Source of the DNA: Deltaproteobacteria bacterium
GTDB lineage: Bacteria > Desulfobacterota > Dissulfuribacteria > Dissulfuribacterales > DYLC01
Length of the DNA stretch: 64,000 nucleotides
Direction of reading: 5' to 3'
Assembly: GCA_028695735.1 (NCBI GenBank)
Contig: JAQVIJ010000006.1
Location: 1 to 64,000, forward strand
How positions within the stretch are numbered: position 1 is the first letter of the stretch; every line of letters begins with the position of its first letter. Below the pieces are notes generated by a model that searched no databases, had not been told where the DNA came from, and saw only the letters and a list, made by a program, of their open reading frames with translations. The translations under genes and the position numbers were made by a program. Of this stretch, positions 35,676 through 42,781 are shown piece after piece.

Positions 35676-35706
35676 AAGGGCGAAATAACAATTCGCCCTT
35701 TTTGTT
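35676..35706 (+). terminator. Strong intrinsic terminator in the gene-poor region
   Basis: AAGGGCGAA / TTCGCCCTT, 9-bp perfect stem, 7-base loop, followed by TTTGTT. No gene on the plus strand ends just before it, so it could end a non-coding transcript that includes the right element. Confidence 0.75.
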
Positions 35707-35961
35707 CTCTGGAATAGTTGAACTGGCCTGCCCTGGTCTTTTTCAATGGCGATTTTGTTGGCAGATGTTAAAAAAACTGCTCATACATCTTGACTTTTTT
35801 GGCGCTGTTGTTAAAAAAGGTATAGAAATAATGATGTAAAATATATAATACCATCAAAGGAGGTGTGCCAAAAGGGTCAGTCAAAAGGGTTAGATGTGTC
35901 GGGGGTCAGAAACTGTTGTTTATTTTTGGAAGGAATGCATTTTTAAAAGGAGGAGGATGTT

Positions 35962-37464
35962 ATGAGAAAAAGATTTTTGAGTTGCGTTTATGGAATGTTG
36001 CTCTTATTGCTCGCGGCAGGCGTTGCACAAAGAGCAGAGGCTGCTTGTACACAGGAACAGGAGCTTATAAATTATAAGTATATCGGCGCTTGTGGTGTAA
36101 GCAATGTACAGGCATTTAATCTGGGGCAAGCGGCTTTCATAACACGCATTAGGATCTGGCATAATACCAATATAACCGGCACCACGCCGCCTTCTGTGAC
36201 CATTACAGGTCCTGTAGGTTACAGCTTTTCTGGTAACACCACAAAGGGCAATTGTGATACCTATCAGCCCAACTGGTGTGAGGCGTGGGTTGATCTCAAC
36301 CAGGACCTGGCTCCTGGTGCATATACCCTTACCATTCCAACAAGGTCTATGTGTACTGACCCAAGCGGTAATACGACATTGGTGGTCTATGGCTGCTATG
36401 CCTCGCTTCCGCCGGTTTCTAATGTAAGCCTGGGGTTTGTATTGCCCAATGGGTCCTCCTTCCATACCGATGAGACGGTGAGAATTGGATTGACGGCATC
36501 TGGAGGGGCTTCTGATACAACGGCTGCCATTTATCTTAAGTATCTTCAGGCCAGCAATAGCTGGGTGGATATGTGGAATTCATATCTTTCTGTAACGGGT
36601 ATCTTTTACGACCCCACTCCTATCCTGCCGCTTTTATTGCCGGTGGCGTTTTATAACCTGGATTGTAGCCATTCTCCTTGTTTCATGGAGTTTCCTGCTT
36701 CTTTGTTGGGTGAGGGGCAACATGCATTTGAGGCATTTTTAGCAGGTCTTCCTGGGCCTTCCGCTGTAAGTCCGATTTCAAATGTGGCTACAACGCAGAT
36801 CGACATTCATGCAGCGTCACAGCCTCAACCGCCGCAACCTCCCACTCCTCAGCCCCAGCAATACACTATTTCAGCCTCGGTGACTCCTGCAGCAGCAGGC
36901 AGCATCTCCTGTAATCCCAATCCGGTTACAGCCGGCTCCACCTCTAGTTGCAGTATAACCGCCAACAGCGGCTACACCATCTCAAGTGTTACAGGTACCT
37001 GTGGCGGTACATTGAACGGCAATGTCTTTACTACAAACGCAGTGAGTGCCAATTGCACTGTAGTGGCGAATCTGGCACAGCAGCAGTCACAAGGCACCTT
37101 CCTCGTGGGCAACTGGACCGCTGAAAGGATGTCGTCAAGTGTGTTTATCGGTTCAGGTCCGTGGTCATTTAATTCTGACGGCACCTTTGTCTATGATGAG
37201 CAGGGATATTACAGACATGTCTTCAAGGGCTCCTGGTCCTATGCCAATGGTCAGCTTTCTTACCGTTATGAGGAAAAGACGGGCTATGACCTCCATGGCC
37301 AGATCATACGCCATTGCGTGGTTTCTCAATGGCCGAATGCCGTGTGCGACGTGGGCACGCCTGCTACTGATACATTCTACAGTGGTTCCGCCACGGTCTC
37401 GGCAGGGACCAAGTCCTTTACCGCCAGTCAGACCGATGGTTATTCAGTCTATTTCAGACAATAA
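35962..37464 (+). CDS. Secreted Cys-rich multidomain protein
   Basis: 500 residues. Signal peptide at about 1-27 (AEA-A). Region 28-280 is rich in Cys, Thr, Asn and beta strands (NYKYIGACGVSNVQAF at the start), function unknown. A Pro/Gln linker (about 285-297) precedes a bacterial repeat domain with the pattern SASVTPAAAGSISCNPNPV and SGYTISSVTGTCGGTLNGN, as in surface proteins. The last 120 residues look like a small beta-barrel or lipocalin-like domain (FLVGNWTAERMSSSVF). It has a strong GGAGGAGG site. The beta-barrel gene follows after 18 bases, so both are probably made and exported together. Likely a cell-surface or released protein. Confidence 0.75.
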   Translation: MRKRFLSCVYGMLLLLLAAGVAQRAEAACTQEQELINYKYIGACGVSNVQAFNLGQAAFITRIRIWHNTNITGTTPPSVTITGPVGYSFSGNTTKGNCDTYQPNWCEAWVDLNQDLAPGAYTLTIPTRSMCTDPSGNTTLVVYGCYASLPPVSNVSLGFVLPNGSSFHTDETVRIGLTASGGASDTTAAIYLKYLQASNSWVDMWNSYLSVTGIFYDPTPILPLLLPVAFYNLDCSHSPCFMEFPASLLGEGQHAFEAFLAGLPGPSAVSPISNVATTQIDIHAASQPQPPQPPTPQPQQYTISASVTPAAAGSISCNPNPVTAGSTSSCSITANSGYTISSVTGTCGGTLNGNVFTTNAVSANCTVVANLAQQQSQGTFLVGNWTAERMSSSVFIGSGPWSFNSDGTFVYDEQGYYRHVFKGSWSYANGQLSYRYEEKTGYDLHGQIIRHCVVSQWPNAVCDVGTPATDTFYSGSATVSAGTKSFTASQTDGYSVYFRQ

Positions 37465-37482
37465 TTATAACGAGGTGAGAAT

Positions 37483-38478
37483 ATGAAAAGAAATAAAATA
37501 AAAATTTGTGCTGTTGCAGCGGGTATGTGCTTAACGTTTGCGGGAAGTGCATGGGCAAGCCCCATGAATCTGCCCTCTCCAAACTTCAACGCATGTAATC
37601 TGTTGTCCCCTGGGAGTCTGCTGTATCAGCAATATTGCGGCGGAGCTGTAACTGACAGCCCTGCCTACGCCAATACAGTGGGTGCTACGGGGACGGTGGT
37701 CAACACCCTTACCAGCAATGTGGTCATGCCCTCCGTGGTCCCCTTGATTACTCAGGAAAAGGACAAGGCAGCCATGCAGTCCGGCATGCGTCTTAGGACC
37801 CTTGGCGCCATGTTGAAGTATGAAAACGCAGAGTTCCGCAGCGGAGGAAATGCAGAGGCGGATATCTATGGTGGTACACTGGGTTTTGCCATGGATACGG
37901 AGCGTTTCACCTTTGGTGTGATTGCACCATATAACTACATGGACTTCAGGCGTTCAGACATAAAGGACATCAATCAGTTGGGTGCCGTGGCCTTTGCCCA
38001 GTATAGAATGCCCATTCAAGATCGCTATGAGTTGTCCTTCCATGCAAGCCTGGATTATATCTGGGAGGGCATGAATCGTAAGGTAAATGACGACGACACC
38101 AATACCGTGGGGGGCGCCGTTGGCATGAGCCTCAAGACCAGGTGCACAGAGATGCTTGAGCCGTCCGTGATGGTGCTCTATCACTATGGTCATGACGACG
38201 GCGAGGTTGGGGATCATCATTTGATCAGAACCGGCATGAACCTGGCCGTATATCCCAATAAGACCATTGCCTTGAATTTCTATGGCCTGGCCAACTTTGA
38301 CGAGACCGACTATCCCAAGGGCACACAAGTCACGGATGACCTGTACTGGGATGCGGGTATTGAGGTGGGTTATCAGCCCACTGGGAGCTTTAGTCTCACA
38401 GGCGGTTATAAAAAGGTGCTTGGCATGGAGAAGTTCGACTCCGACATGGTTTATATCGGAAGTCTCTGGAAGTTTTAG
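37483..38478 (+). CDS. Outer-membrane beta-barrel protein, autotransporter-barrel-like
   Basis: 331 residues. Signal peptide at about 1-25 (GSAWA-S). Residues 26-100 form a soluble segment with two closely spaced Cys. The remainder consists of amphipathic strands (GMRLRTLGAMLKYENAEF, YRMPIQDRYELSFHASLDY) and ends SLWKF, the usual C-terminal signal for outer-membrane insertion. The barrel may hold or secrete the upstream protein, or be independent. No named family is certain. Confidence 0.75.
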   Translation: MKRNKIKICAVAAGMCLTFAGSAWASPMNLPSPNFNACNLLSPGSLLYQQYCGGAVTDSPAYANTVGATGTVVNTLTSNVVMPSVVPLITQEKDKAAMQSGMRLRTLGAMLKYENAEFRSGGNAEADIYGGTLGFAMDTERFTFGVIAPYNYMDFRRSDIKDINQLGAVAFAQYRMPIQDRYELSFHASLDYIWEGMNRKVNDDDTNTVGGAVGMSLKTRCTEMLEPSVMVLYHYGHDDGEVGDHHLIRTGMNLAVYPNKTIALNFYGLANFDETDYPKGTQVTDDLYWDAGIEVGYQPTGSFSLTGGYKKVLGMEKFDSDMVYIGSLWKF

Positions 38479-38538
38479 AGGTCTTCGCTGCGTGGTTGAA
38501 GGCAGGGGCGCCTGCTGTGCCCCTGCTGTAAAAATCAC

Positions 38539-38567
38539 TTGACGGTCATAAAAAGCTGGCTTAAGAT
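38539..38567 (+). promoter_or_regulatory. Promoter of the cold-shock gene
   Basis: TTGACG (38539-38544), 17-base spacer, TAAGAT (38562-38567). Start of transcription near 38574 would leave a leader of about 100 bases, as is usual for cold-shock mRNAs whose leader controls translation. Confidence 0.6.
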
Positions 38568-38676
38568 ATTTCAACAAAATAGCGTACGGCACTATGGTTC
38601 TGAGTAGCTGTTTGTGGCCAGCTGTTTTGTTATAGAGGGCAGACGCCCATTATTTTTTATGTAAAGGAGTTTTTTC

Positions 38677-38880
38677 ATGGCGCAAGGGAAGGTAAAGTGG
38701 TTCAACGATCAAAAGGGTTACGGGTTTATCTCTCAGGATCAAGGTCCGGATGTATTCGTGCATTACAGCAAGATTGAAGCCAATGGTTTTCGCACTTTGA
38801 AAGAGGGGCAGGCAGTGGAGTTTGAGGTGGAAAACGGCCCCAAAGGGCCACAGGCATCCAATGTGAAACTCAAGGGTTGA
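38677..38880 (+). CDS. Cold-shock protein, CspA family
   Basis: 67 residues. RNP1-type motif GYGFIS and RNP2-type VFVHYS are intact ([18 protein letters not shown]). Binds single-stranded RNA and DNA as a chaperone. AAGGAG site, long leader, and a strong terminator right after. Whether it is truly cold-induced cannot be told from sequence. Confidence 0.95.
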   Translation: MAQGKVKWFNDQKGYGFISQDQGPDVFVHYSKIEANGFRTLKEGQAVEFEVENGPKGPQASNVKLKG

Positions 38881-38906
38881 TTTCCAATATCTTATAGGTA
38901 TTGTGC

Positions 38907-39674
38907 TCAACGGGCATTCGTCTGAATGCCCGTTTCTTTTTTAATGGCTTTTATCTCTTGCTCTGTAAGATAGCGCCATTTCCCCACAGGCAGTCTTTCA
39001 AGTTTGATGGGCCCTATTTGAACCCGTTTGAGCCGAATCACCTCCTGGCCGATGGCCTGAAACATGCGTCTAATCTGCCGTTTCCTGCCCTCTCGAATCT
39101 CTATTTCAAACTGAGTGGATGTTTCGTCAGCATGAAGCCTTTGAATTCGGCAGGGCAGTGTCATTCTGCTGTCTATTGGAATGCCCTGTCGCAGGCGTTC
39201 GATGTCCGATGCCGTTGGCTGCCCCTGTACCCATACCTGATACAGTTTTTTGATTTTATGGCGGGGGTGTATGAGCCGATTGGCAAGCTCGCCATCATTT
39301 GTGAACAGCAGCAGACCTTCGCTGTCTTGGTCCAGCCTGCCCACAGGATATACCCGTTCCCGCATGTCGTGAATCAGATCCATTACAGTAGGTCTGTTGA
39401 AAGGGTCTTTTACGGTTGTAAGTATTCCTCTCGGTTTATTTAGTATAAGATATACAAAAGGTTGATTTTCAGTAGTTAGCTTTTTATGGTTTATTTCTAT
39501 TATATCTATAGATGGATTGATTTTTATTCCAAGTTCAATGATTGTTTTGCCGTTCAAGATGACTCTGCCACTTTTTATCAATAAATCAGCCTGTCTTCTG
39601 GAGCAGATACCTGCCTCTGCTATAAATTTGTTGAGACGTATAAGGCCGTCATTTGTTTTTTCGTCTGGTTTCAC
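38907..39674 (-). CDS. rRNA pseudouridine synthase, RluB/RsuA family
   Basis: 255 residues from GTG 39674, which has GAGGTG 9 bases upstream. An S4 domain (RLNKFIAEAGICSRRQAD) is followed by the catalytic domain with Asp115 in VGRLDQDSEGLLLFTNDG and the ending GRKRQIRRMF. It most likely modifies 23S rRNA (RluB type). Its last codons contain the terminator of the convergent cold-shock gene. The promoter should lie between 39675 and 39823. Confidence 0.92.
   Translation of the reverse strand: MKPDEKTNDGLIRLNKFIAEAGICSRRQADLLIKSGRVILNGKTIIELGIKINPSIDIIEINHKKLTTENQPFVYLILNKPRGILTTVKDPFNRPTVMDLIHDMRERVYPVGRLDQDSEGLLLFTNDGELANRLIHPRHKIKKLYQVWVQGQPTASDIERLRQGIPIDSRMTLPCRIQRLHADETSTQFEIEIREGRKRQIRRMFQAIGQEVIRLKRVQIGPIKLERLPVGKWRYLTEQEIKAIKKETGIQTNAR
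38909..38940. terminator. Terminator of the cold-shock gene, inside the end of the pseudouridine synthase gene
   Basis: AACGGGCATTC (38909-38919), loop GTCT, GAATGCCCGTT (38924-38934), then TCTTTTTT. An 11-bp perfect stem. It lies within the last ten codons of the minus-strand gene, so the same bases code and terminate. Confidence 0.9.
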
Positions 39675-39823
39675 CTGAAAATACACCTCATAATTAACTG
39701 CCCTCGCCCAAAAAATATGCCATGATGCCATAATACCTATAATCTCATTGATATCATTCAATCGTCATGGCTTCATTGGTTTGCAGCAGTTATAGGGCAA
39801 AAAGACAATGTTTCGAGATTCCC

Positions 39824-40906
39824 TTATGGCAATAAACAATAGCATATCAATACGATAACAATGCTTGCCACGCGTAATACCTGACTTGTAAGTAGTATTT
39901 GCATGCCTATGCCAGGAGTAAATATGCCCAGATATGTGGGAAGCTGATGACGTAATGCCCTGACAGGTGTTGCTATTATATTGCCTATGAGCAGGGCTAT
40001 GACTGTTTCCTTATGGGTCAATATCCCCCCATGCAACATCGCTCCAGCAGCGGCCGCTCCGGCGGTAAACTCCGAAACTATGCTGAACACCACTACGGAT
40101 ACCCCTTCTATTGGAAGAATCGCAGTGGTGAAGATATGGGCGGCGCTCTGTTCCAGCCATTTGAAGAAGCCTTTTTCCTGTAAAACCACTACAAATGTGT
40201 AAATAGGCACTGTATAGATGGCGATTCGCCAGAGCCTTTTGATGAGTTGCTCCCATATGTTATTAACGGTTATCGCCTGGGATTTTAACGGAATTGACTG
40301 GTCGTCATTGCAGGGACCTGGGGGGGCTGCCTGCCCGGCACACTCGGGCCGGTAAATGCGGGCGATCACCAACACAAAAACGGTACGCAGAAGGGCGGCC
40401 AGAAAGGTCAGCACCAGATATACCACCCCTGCCTTGCCGATCATTGGAAGTAGAATGGCCATGGCTGTGGGAAAATGCAGGGTGTATGCCGGAAAACCTA
40501 CGTTCAGAAGGTTTGCGAGAAACAATTCCCGCTTGGAGATGGTATTGTCCTGGTATGCCTTGGCCAGAAGGGTGTTGGCGACAATCCCTGAAAAAAAGGC
40601 GGCTGTAAAGGCAGATGCGGTCACAGCACTGAAACGGCCTATCCGGAGCAGGGGGTGAAAGAGCCGCGCCATCCACTTGAAATAGCCTTTGGCCTCCAGC
40701 AGGGAGGTGGCTGCCAGCACTATGGCGATAAGCACAAGCATGCGAAGCACTGGCCATCCGATTTTGTGAAAGGCGAACTCAAGGCCTTTTCCTGCATAAC
40801 TGAGCAGGAATACCACCATGAGAAAGCTGATCAGAATGGAGAGAAATGCCTGGCTGCGTTTTTTATGGACTGTATGTGAGGGGGGTGTGTTGTCTGATGC
40901 GCCCAT
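39824..40906 (-). CDS. Nucleoside-recognition (gate) domain membrane protein
   Basis: 360 residues from ATG 40906 (just after the stop of the FtsB-like gene; an ATG at 40966 would overlap it). About eight to nine hydrophobic segments. The gate-domain pattern is repeated: GRFSAVTASAFTAAFFSGI with LANLLNVGFP, then EGVSVVVFSIVSEFTAGAAA. The family is found in spore-maturation and transporter-like proteins; substrate unknown. A hydrophilic, Pro-rich linker with few features separates the two halves. Confidence 0.8.
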   Translation of the reverse strand: MGASDNTPPSHTVHKKRSQAFLSILISFLMVVFLLSYAGKGLEFAFHKIGWPVLRMLVLIAIVLAATSLLEAKGYFKWMARLFHPLLRIGRFSAVTASAFTAAFFSGIVANTLLAKAYQDNTISKRELFLANLLNVGFPAYTLHFPTAMAILLPMIGKAGVVYLVLTFLAALLRTVFVLVIARIYRPECAGQAAPPGPCNDDQSIPLKSQAITVNNIWEQLIKRLWRIAIYTVPIYTFVVVLQEKGFFKWLEQSAAHIFTTAILPIEGVSVVVFSIVSEFTAGAAAAGAMLHGGILTHKETVIALLIGNIIATPVRALRHQLPTYLGIFTPGIGMQILLTSQVLRVASIVIVLICYCLLP

Positions 40907-40916
40907 GTGGATGAGT

Positions 40917-41255
40917 TTATTTTGACTGCTTGGGGGCTTTGGGTTCAAATTGGTAGATGATTTCATTTTCCTTGATCCAGCCGAGTTCTTTTCGGGCCAT
41001 CTCTTCCTGATAGCCTGGATCGGTTTTCAGTCGTGCAATTTGTTTTTCTAACTGATTGTTTTCTTTGGTTTTTTCTGAAAGAAGTTGGTTCATTTCCTTG
41101 TTTTTGGCGTTTATTTTATATAGCTGCCAGAGACCGTTTGGTCCGAACAATATCCATAACAGGAGCCCTGCGACGATAGGCAGTAAAAAAGGCCATAAAC
41201 TTCCCTTTGAATGGGTCTGGTTTCGTTGTATAAAATGAGAATGTGTGGTTTTCAA
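40917..41255 (-). CDS. FtsB/DivIC-like septum protein
   Basis: 112 residues with a TTG start; no ATG or GTG fits. One N-terminal membrane segment (about 22-40), then a coiled coil (KINAKNKEMNQLLSEKTKEN, and further heptads) ending in MARKELGWIKENEIIYQF. The pattern of a short TM plus leucine zipper plus conserved G-x-I-x-x-x-E is that of FtsB/DivIC, which join FtsL and FtsQ at the division site. The start is uncertain. Confidence 0.75.
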   Translation of the reverse strand: MKTTHSHFIQRNQTHSKGSLWPFLLPIVAGLLLWILFGPNGLWQLYKINAKNKEMNQLLSEKTKENNQLEKQIARLKTDPGYQEEMARKELGWIKENEIIYQFEPKAPKQSK

Positions 41256-41342
41256 TGTGGCTCACTCGATATTGATGAAATTTAAGAAAATATAGGTTCC
41301 TTGGAAAATAAACCATTACCGTTTTACATTACAGGTAACCCA

Positions 41343-41476
41343 GAAAAATTAGAATTTTCGTTCGAGAACAAGGCGCGATGAAAGGCGAAAAAGCGGAGCA
41401 TACTTCCTGTATGTGAGCATTTTTCGCCGACGAGCAACGCAGTTATCGGGCGAAAAGGCAATTTTTCAAGGTTCCC
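41343..41476 (+). repeat. Dispersed palindromic repeat, copy C (full length, without insert)
   Basis: 134 bases forming an imperfect palindrome: GAAAAATTAGAATTTTCG at the left mirrors GGCAATTTTTC at the right, and GGCGAAAAAGCGGAGCATAC mirrors GTATGTGAGCATTTTTCGCC around the centre TTCCT. It joins directly to GACGAGCAACGCAG, with no small hairpin insert. The only apparently complete copy. Located upstream of the second DAHP synthase gene. Confidence 0.88.
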
Positions 41477-41538
41477 TTATATATTCGAAGGTTATTCCCC
41501 TCAAGTCAAGAGGTAATGTTCATTATTTGGAGTGTGAT

Positions 41539-42546
41539 ATGTTGATAGTCATGTCGAATCATGCCAGTAAGGAAGAATTGGATAATGTAATGGCCGCCAT
41601 AGAGGCGCACGGTTGGCAGGCCAAGCCCATACCCGGTGGCGAAAGGACCGCTATAGGCATTTTGCGCAATACGGGGCCGGTGGATCCGGCCATCTTTCTT
41701 GGAATGCCCGGCGTCAGGGATGCCATACCTGTATCCAAGCCATACAAGCTGGTGAGCAGAGAGATGAAAAAGGAGAACACCCTGATTCCATTGGGAAATG
41801 GTAGCGTAGTGATCGGTGGTGATAAACTCATATTGGCTGCAGGGCCTTGCGCTGTGGAGAGTGAGAGACAGGCTATTGAGATCGCCAGGGCCGTGCAAAA
41901 GGCTGGCGCCGTCCTGTTCAGGGCTGGCGCATTCAAGCCCCGCACCTCGCCCTATGCCTTTCAGGGGCTTGGAGAAAAGGGGCTTCAGATTTTGGCTCAT
42001 GTGCGTGAGGAGACAGGCCTGTTTGTCGTGTCCGAAGCCACTGACCATGAGGTCTGTGATCTGGTGGAGGAATATGCGGACATCATTCAAATAGGCACGC
42101 GGAACATGCAGAATTACAGATTGCTCAAAAGGGCGGGCCAGGCAAGAAAACCTGTGCTGCTCAAAAGAGGGATGAGCGCCACCATAGATGAGTTTTTCAT
42201 GGCGGCAGAATACATCATGTCTGAGGGAAATGATCAGGTCATTCTGTGCGAAAGGGGTATCAGGACATTTGCCACTCATTCCCGCAATACCCTGGATCTG
42301 AACGCTGTGCCTTATATTCAAAAAGAGAGTCATCTGCCGGTCTTTATAGACCCAAGCCATGCCGCAGGCAGACGGGATCAGGTGATACCGCTTGCCAGGG
42401 CAGGGGCTGCGGTGGGCGCCGCCGGTCTTCTGATAGAGGTGCACAGCTGTCCAGAGAAGGCCATGTCCGATGGCCCCCAGTCCCTGCTGCCTGCTGATTT
42501 TGAGCGTTTGGTGGCGGAATTGCGTTATATGAATTTCAAGATATAA
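41539..42546 (+). CDS. aroF: 3-deoxy-7-phosphoheptulonate (DAHP) synthase, canonical class I-beta
   Basis: 335 residues from ATG 41539, with TGGAG upstream. An N-terminal ferredoxin-like regulatory domain (about 1-70) precedes the barrel. Motifs: [77 protein letters not shown] and [17 protein letters not shown]. Metal ligands Cys, His, Glu and Asp are present. First step of the shikimate pathway. It is the canonical version compared with the divergent copy at 17868. Preceded by repeat copy C. Confidence 0.95.
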   Translation: MLIVMSNHASKEELDNVMAAIEAHGWQAKPIPGGERTAIGILRNTGPVDPAIFLGMPGVRDAIPVSKPYKLVSREMKKENTLIPLGNGSVVIGGDKLILAAGPCAVESERQAIEIARAVQKAGAVLFRAGAFKPRTSPYAFQGLGEKGLQILAHVREETGLFVVSEATDHEVCDLVEEYADIIQIGTRNMQNYRLLKRAGQARKPVLLKRGMSATIDEFFMAAEYIMSEGNDQVILCERGIRTFATHSRNTLDLNAVPYIQKESHLPVFIDPSHAAGRRDQVIPLARAGAAVGAAGLLIEVHSCPEKAMSDGPQSLLPADFERLVAELRYMNFKI

Positions 42547-42568
42547 GACTTTCCATAAGGAGGTTGTC

Positions 42569-42781
42569 ATGTCCAATACCTATTCTGCTTATATTCCTCG
42601 CATCTCATGTAAACACTGTGCTCACACCATTCAAATGGAGCTCATGGAACTGCCGGGCGTAAAATCCGTTCAAGTGGATGTGGAACGAAAGGGGATAACG
42701 GTGATCTATGACCCTCCCGCCTCTGAAAAGGCGATCAAAGACCTGCTGGTCGAAATAAACTATGCCCCGTCATCCTCATAG
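42569..42781 (+). CDS. Heavy-metal-associated (HMA) domain protein
   Basis: 70 residues. One ferredoxin-like HMA domain with ISCKHCAHTI, the metal-binding CxxC pair at Cys14 and Cys17; the usual Met before the first Cys is replaced. It probably binds copper or a similar soft metal. AAGGAGG site. The following gene starts inside its last codons. Confidence 0.88.
   Translation: MSNTYSAYIPRISCKHCAHTIQMELMELPGVKSVQVDVERKGITVIYDPPASEKAIKDLLVEINYAPSSS

Larger units (their letters stand above)
34983..35961. other. Gene-poor region with inverted elements and a terminator
   Basis: 979 bases between the AICAR formyltransferase gene and the secreted protein gene. It contains two inverted copies of a foldable element (35016-35130 and 35448-35560), a possible short minus-strand reading frame, a direct repeat GTTAACCAAA at 35307 and 35379 (16 of 18 bases identical over the longer unit), a terminator at 35676-35706, and a TATAAT box at 35844-35849 shortly before the next gene. 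No tRNA or convincing protein gene was found. Confidence 0.7.

Noticed and set aside
35600-35839. Plus-strand reading frame of 79 codons in the gene-poor region
   Set aside because: It contains the orphan terminator and has no ribosome-binding site or family signature.
35865-36077. Short reading frame preceded by AAAGGAGG before the secreted-protein gene
   Set aside because: It overlaps the strong start of the gene at 35962 and its translation looks like a shadow; a leader peptide cannot be excluded but is not supported.
38502-38526. Hairpin GCAGGGGC / GCCCCTGC after the beta-barrel gene
   Set aside because: An 8-bp stem but no T-run on either strand, so I did not call it a terminator.
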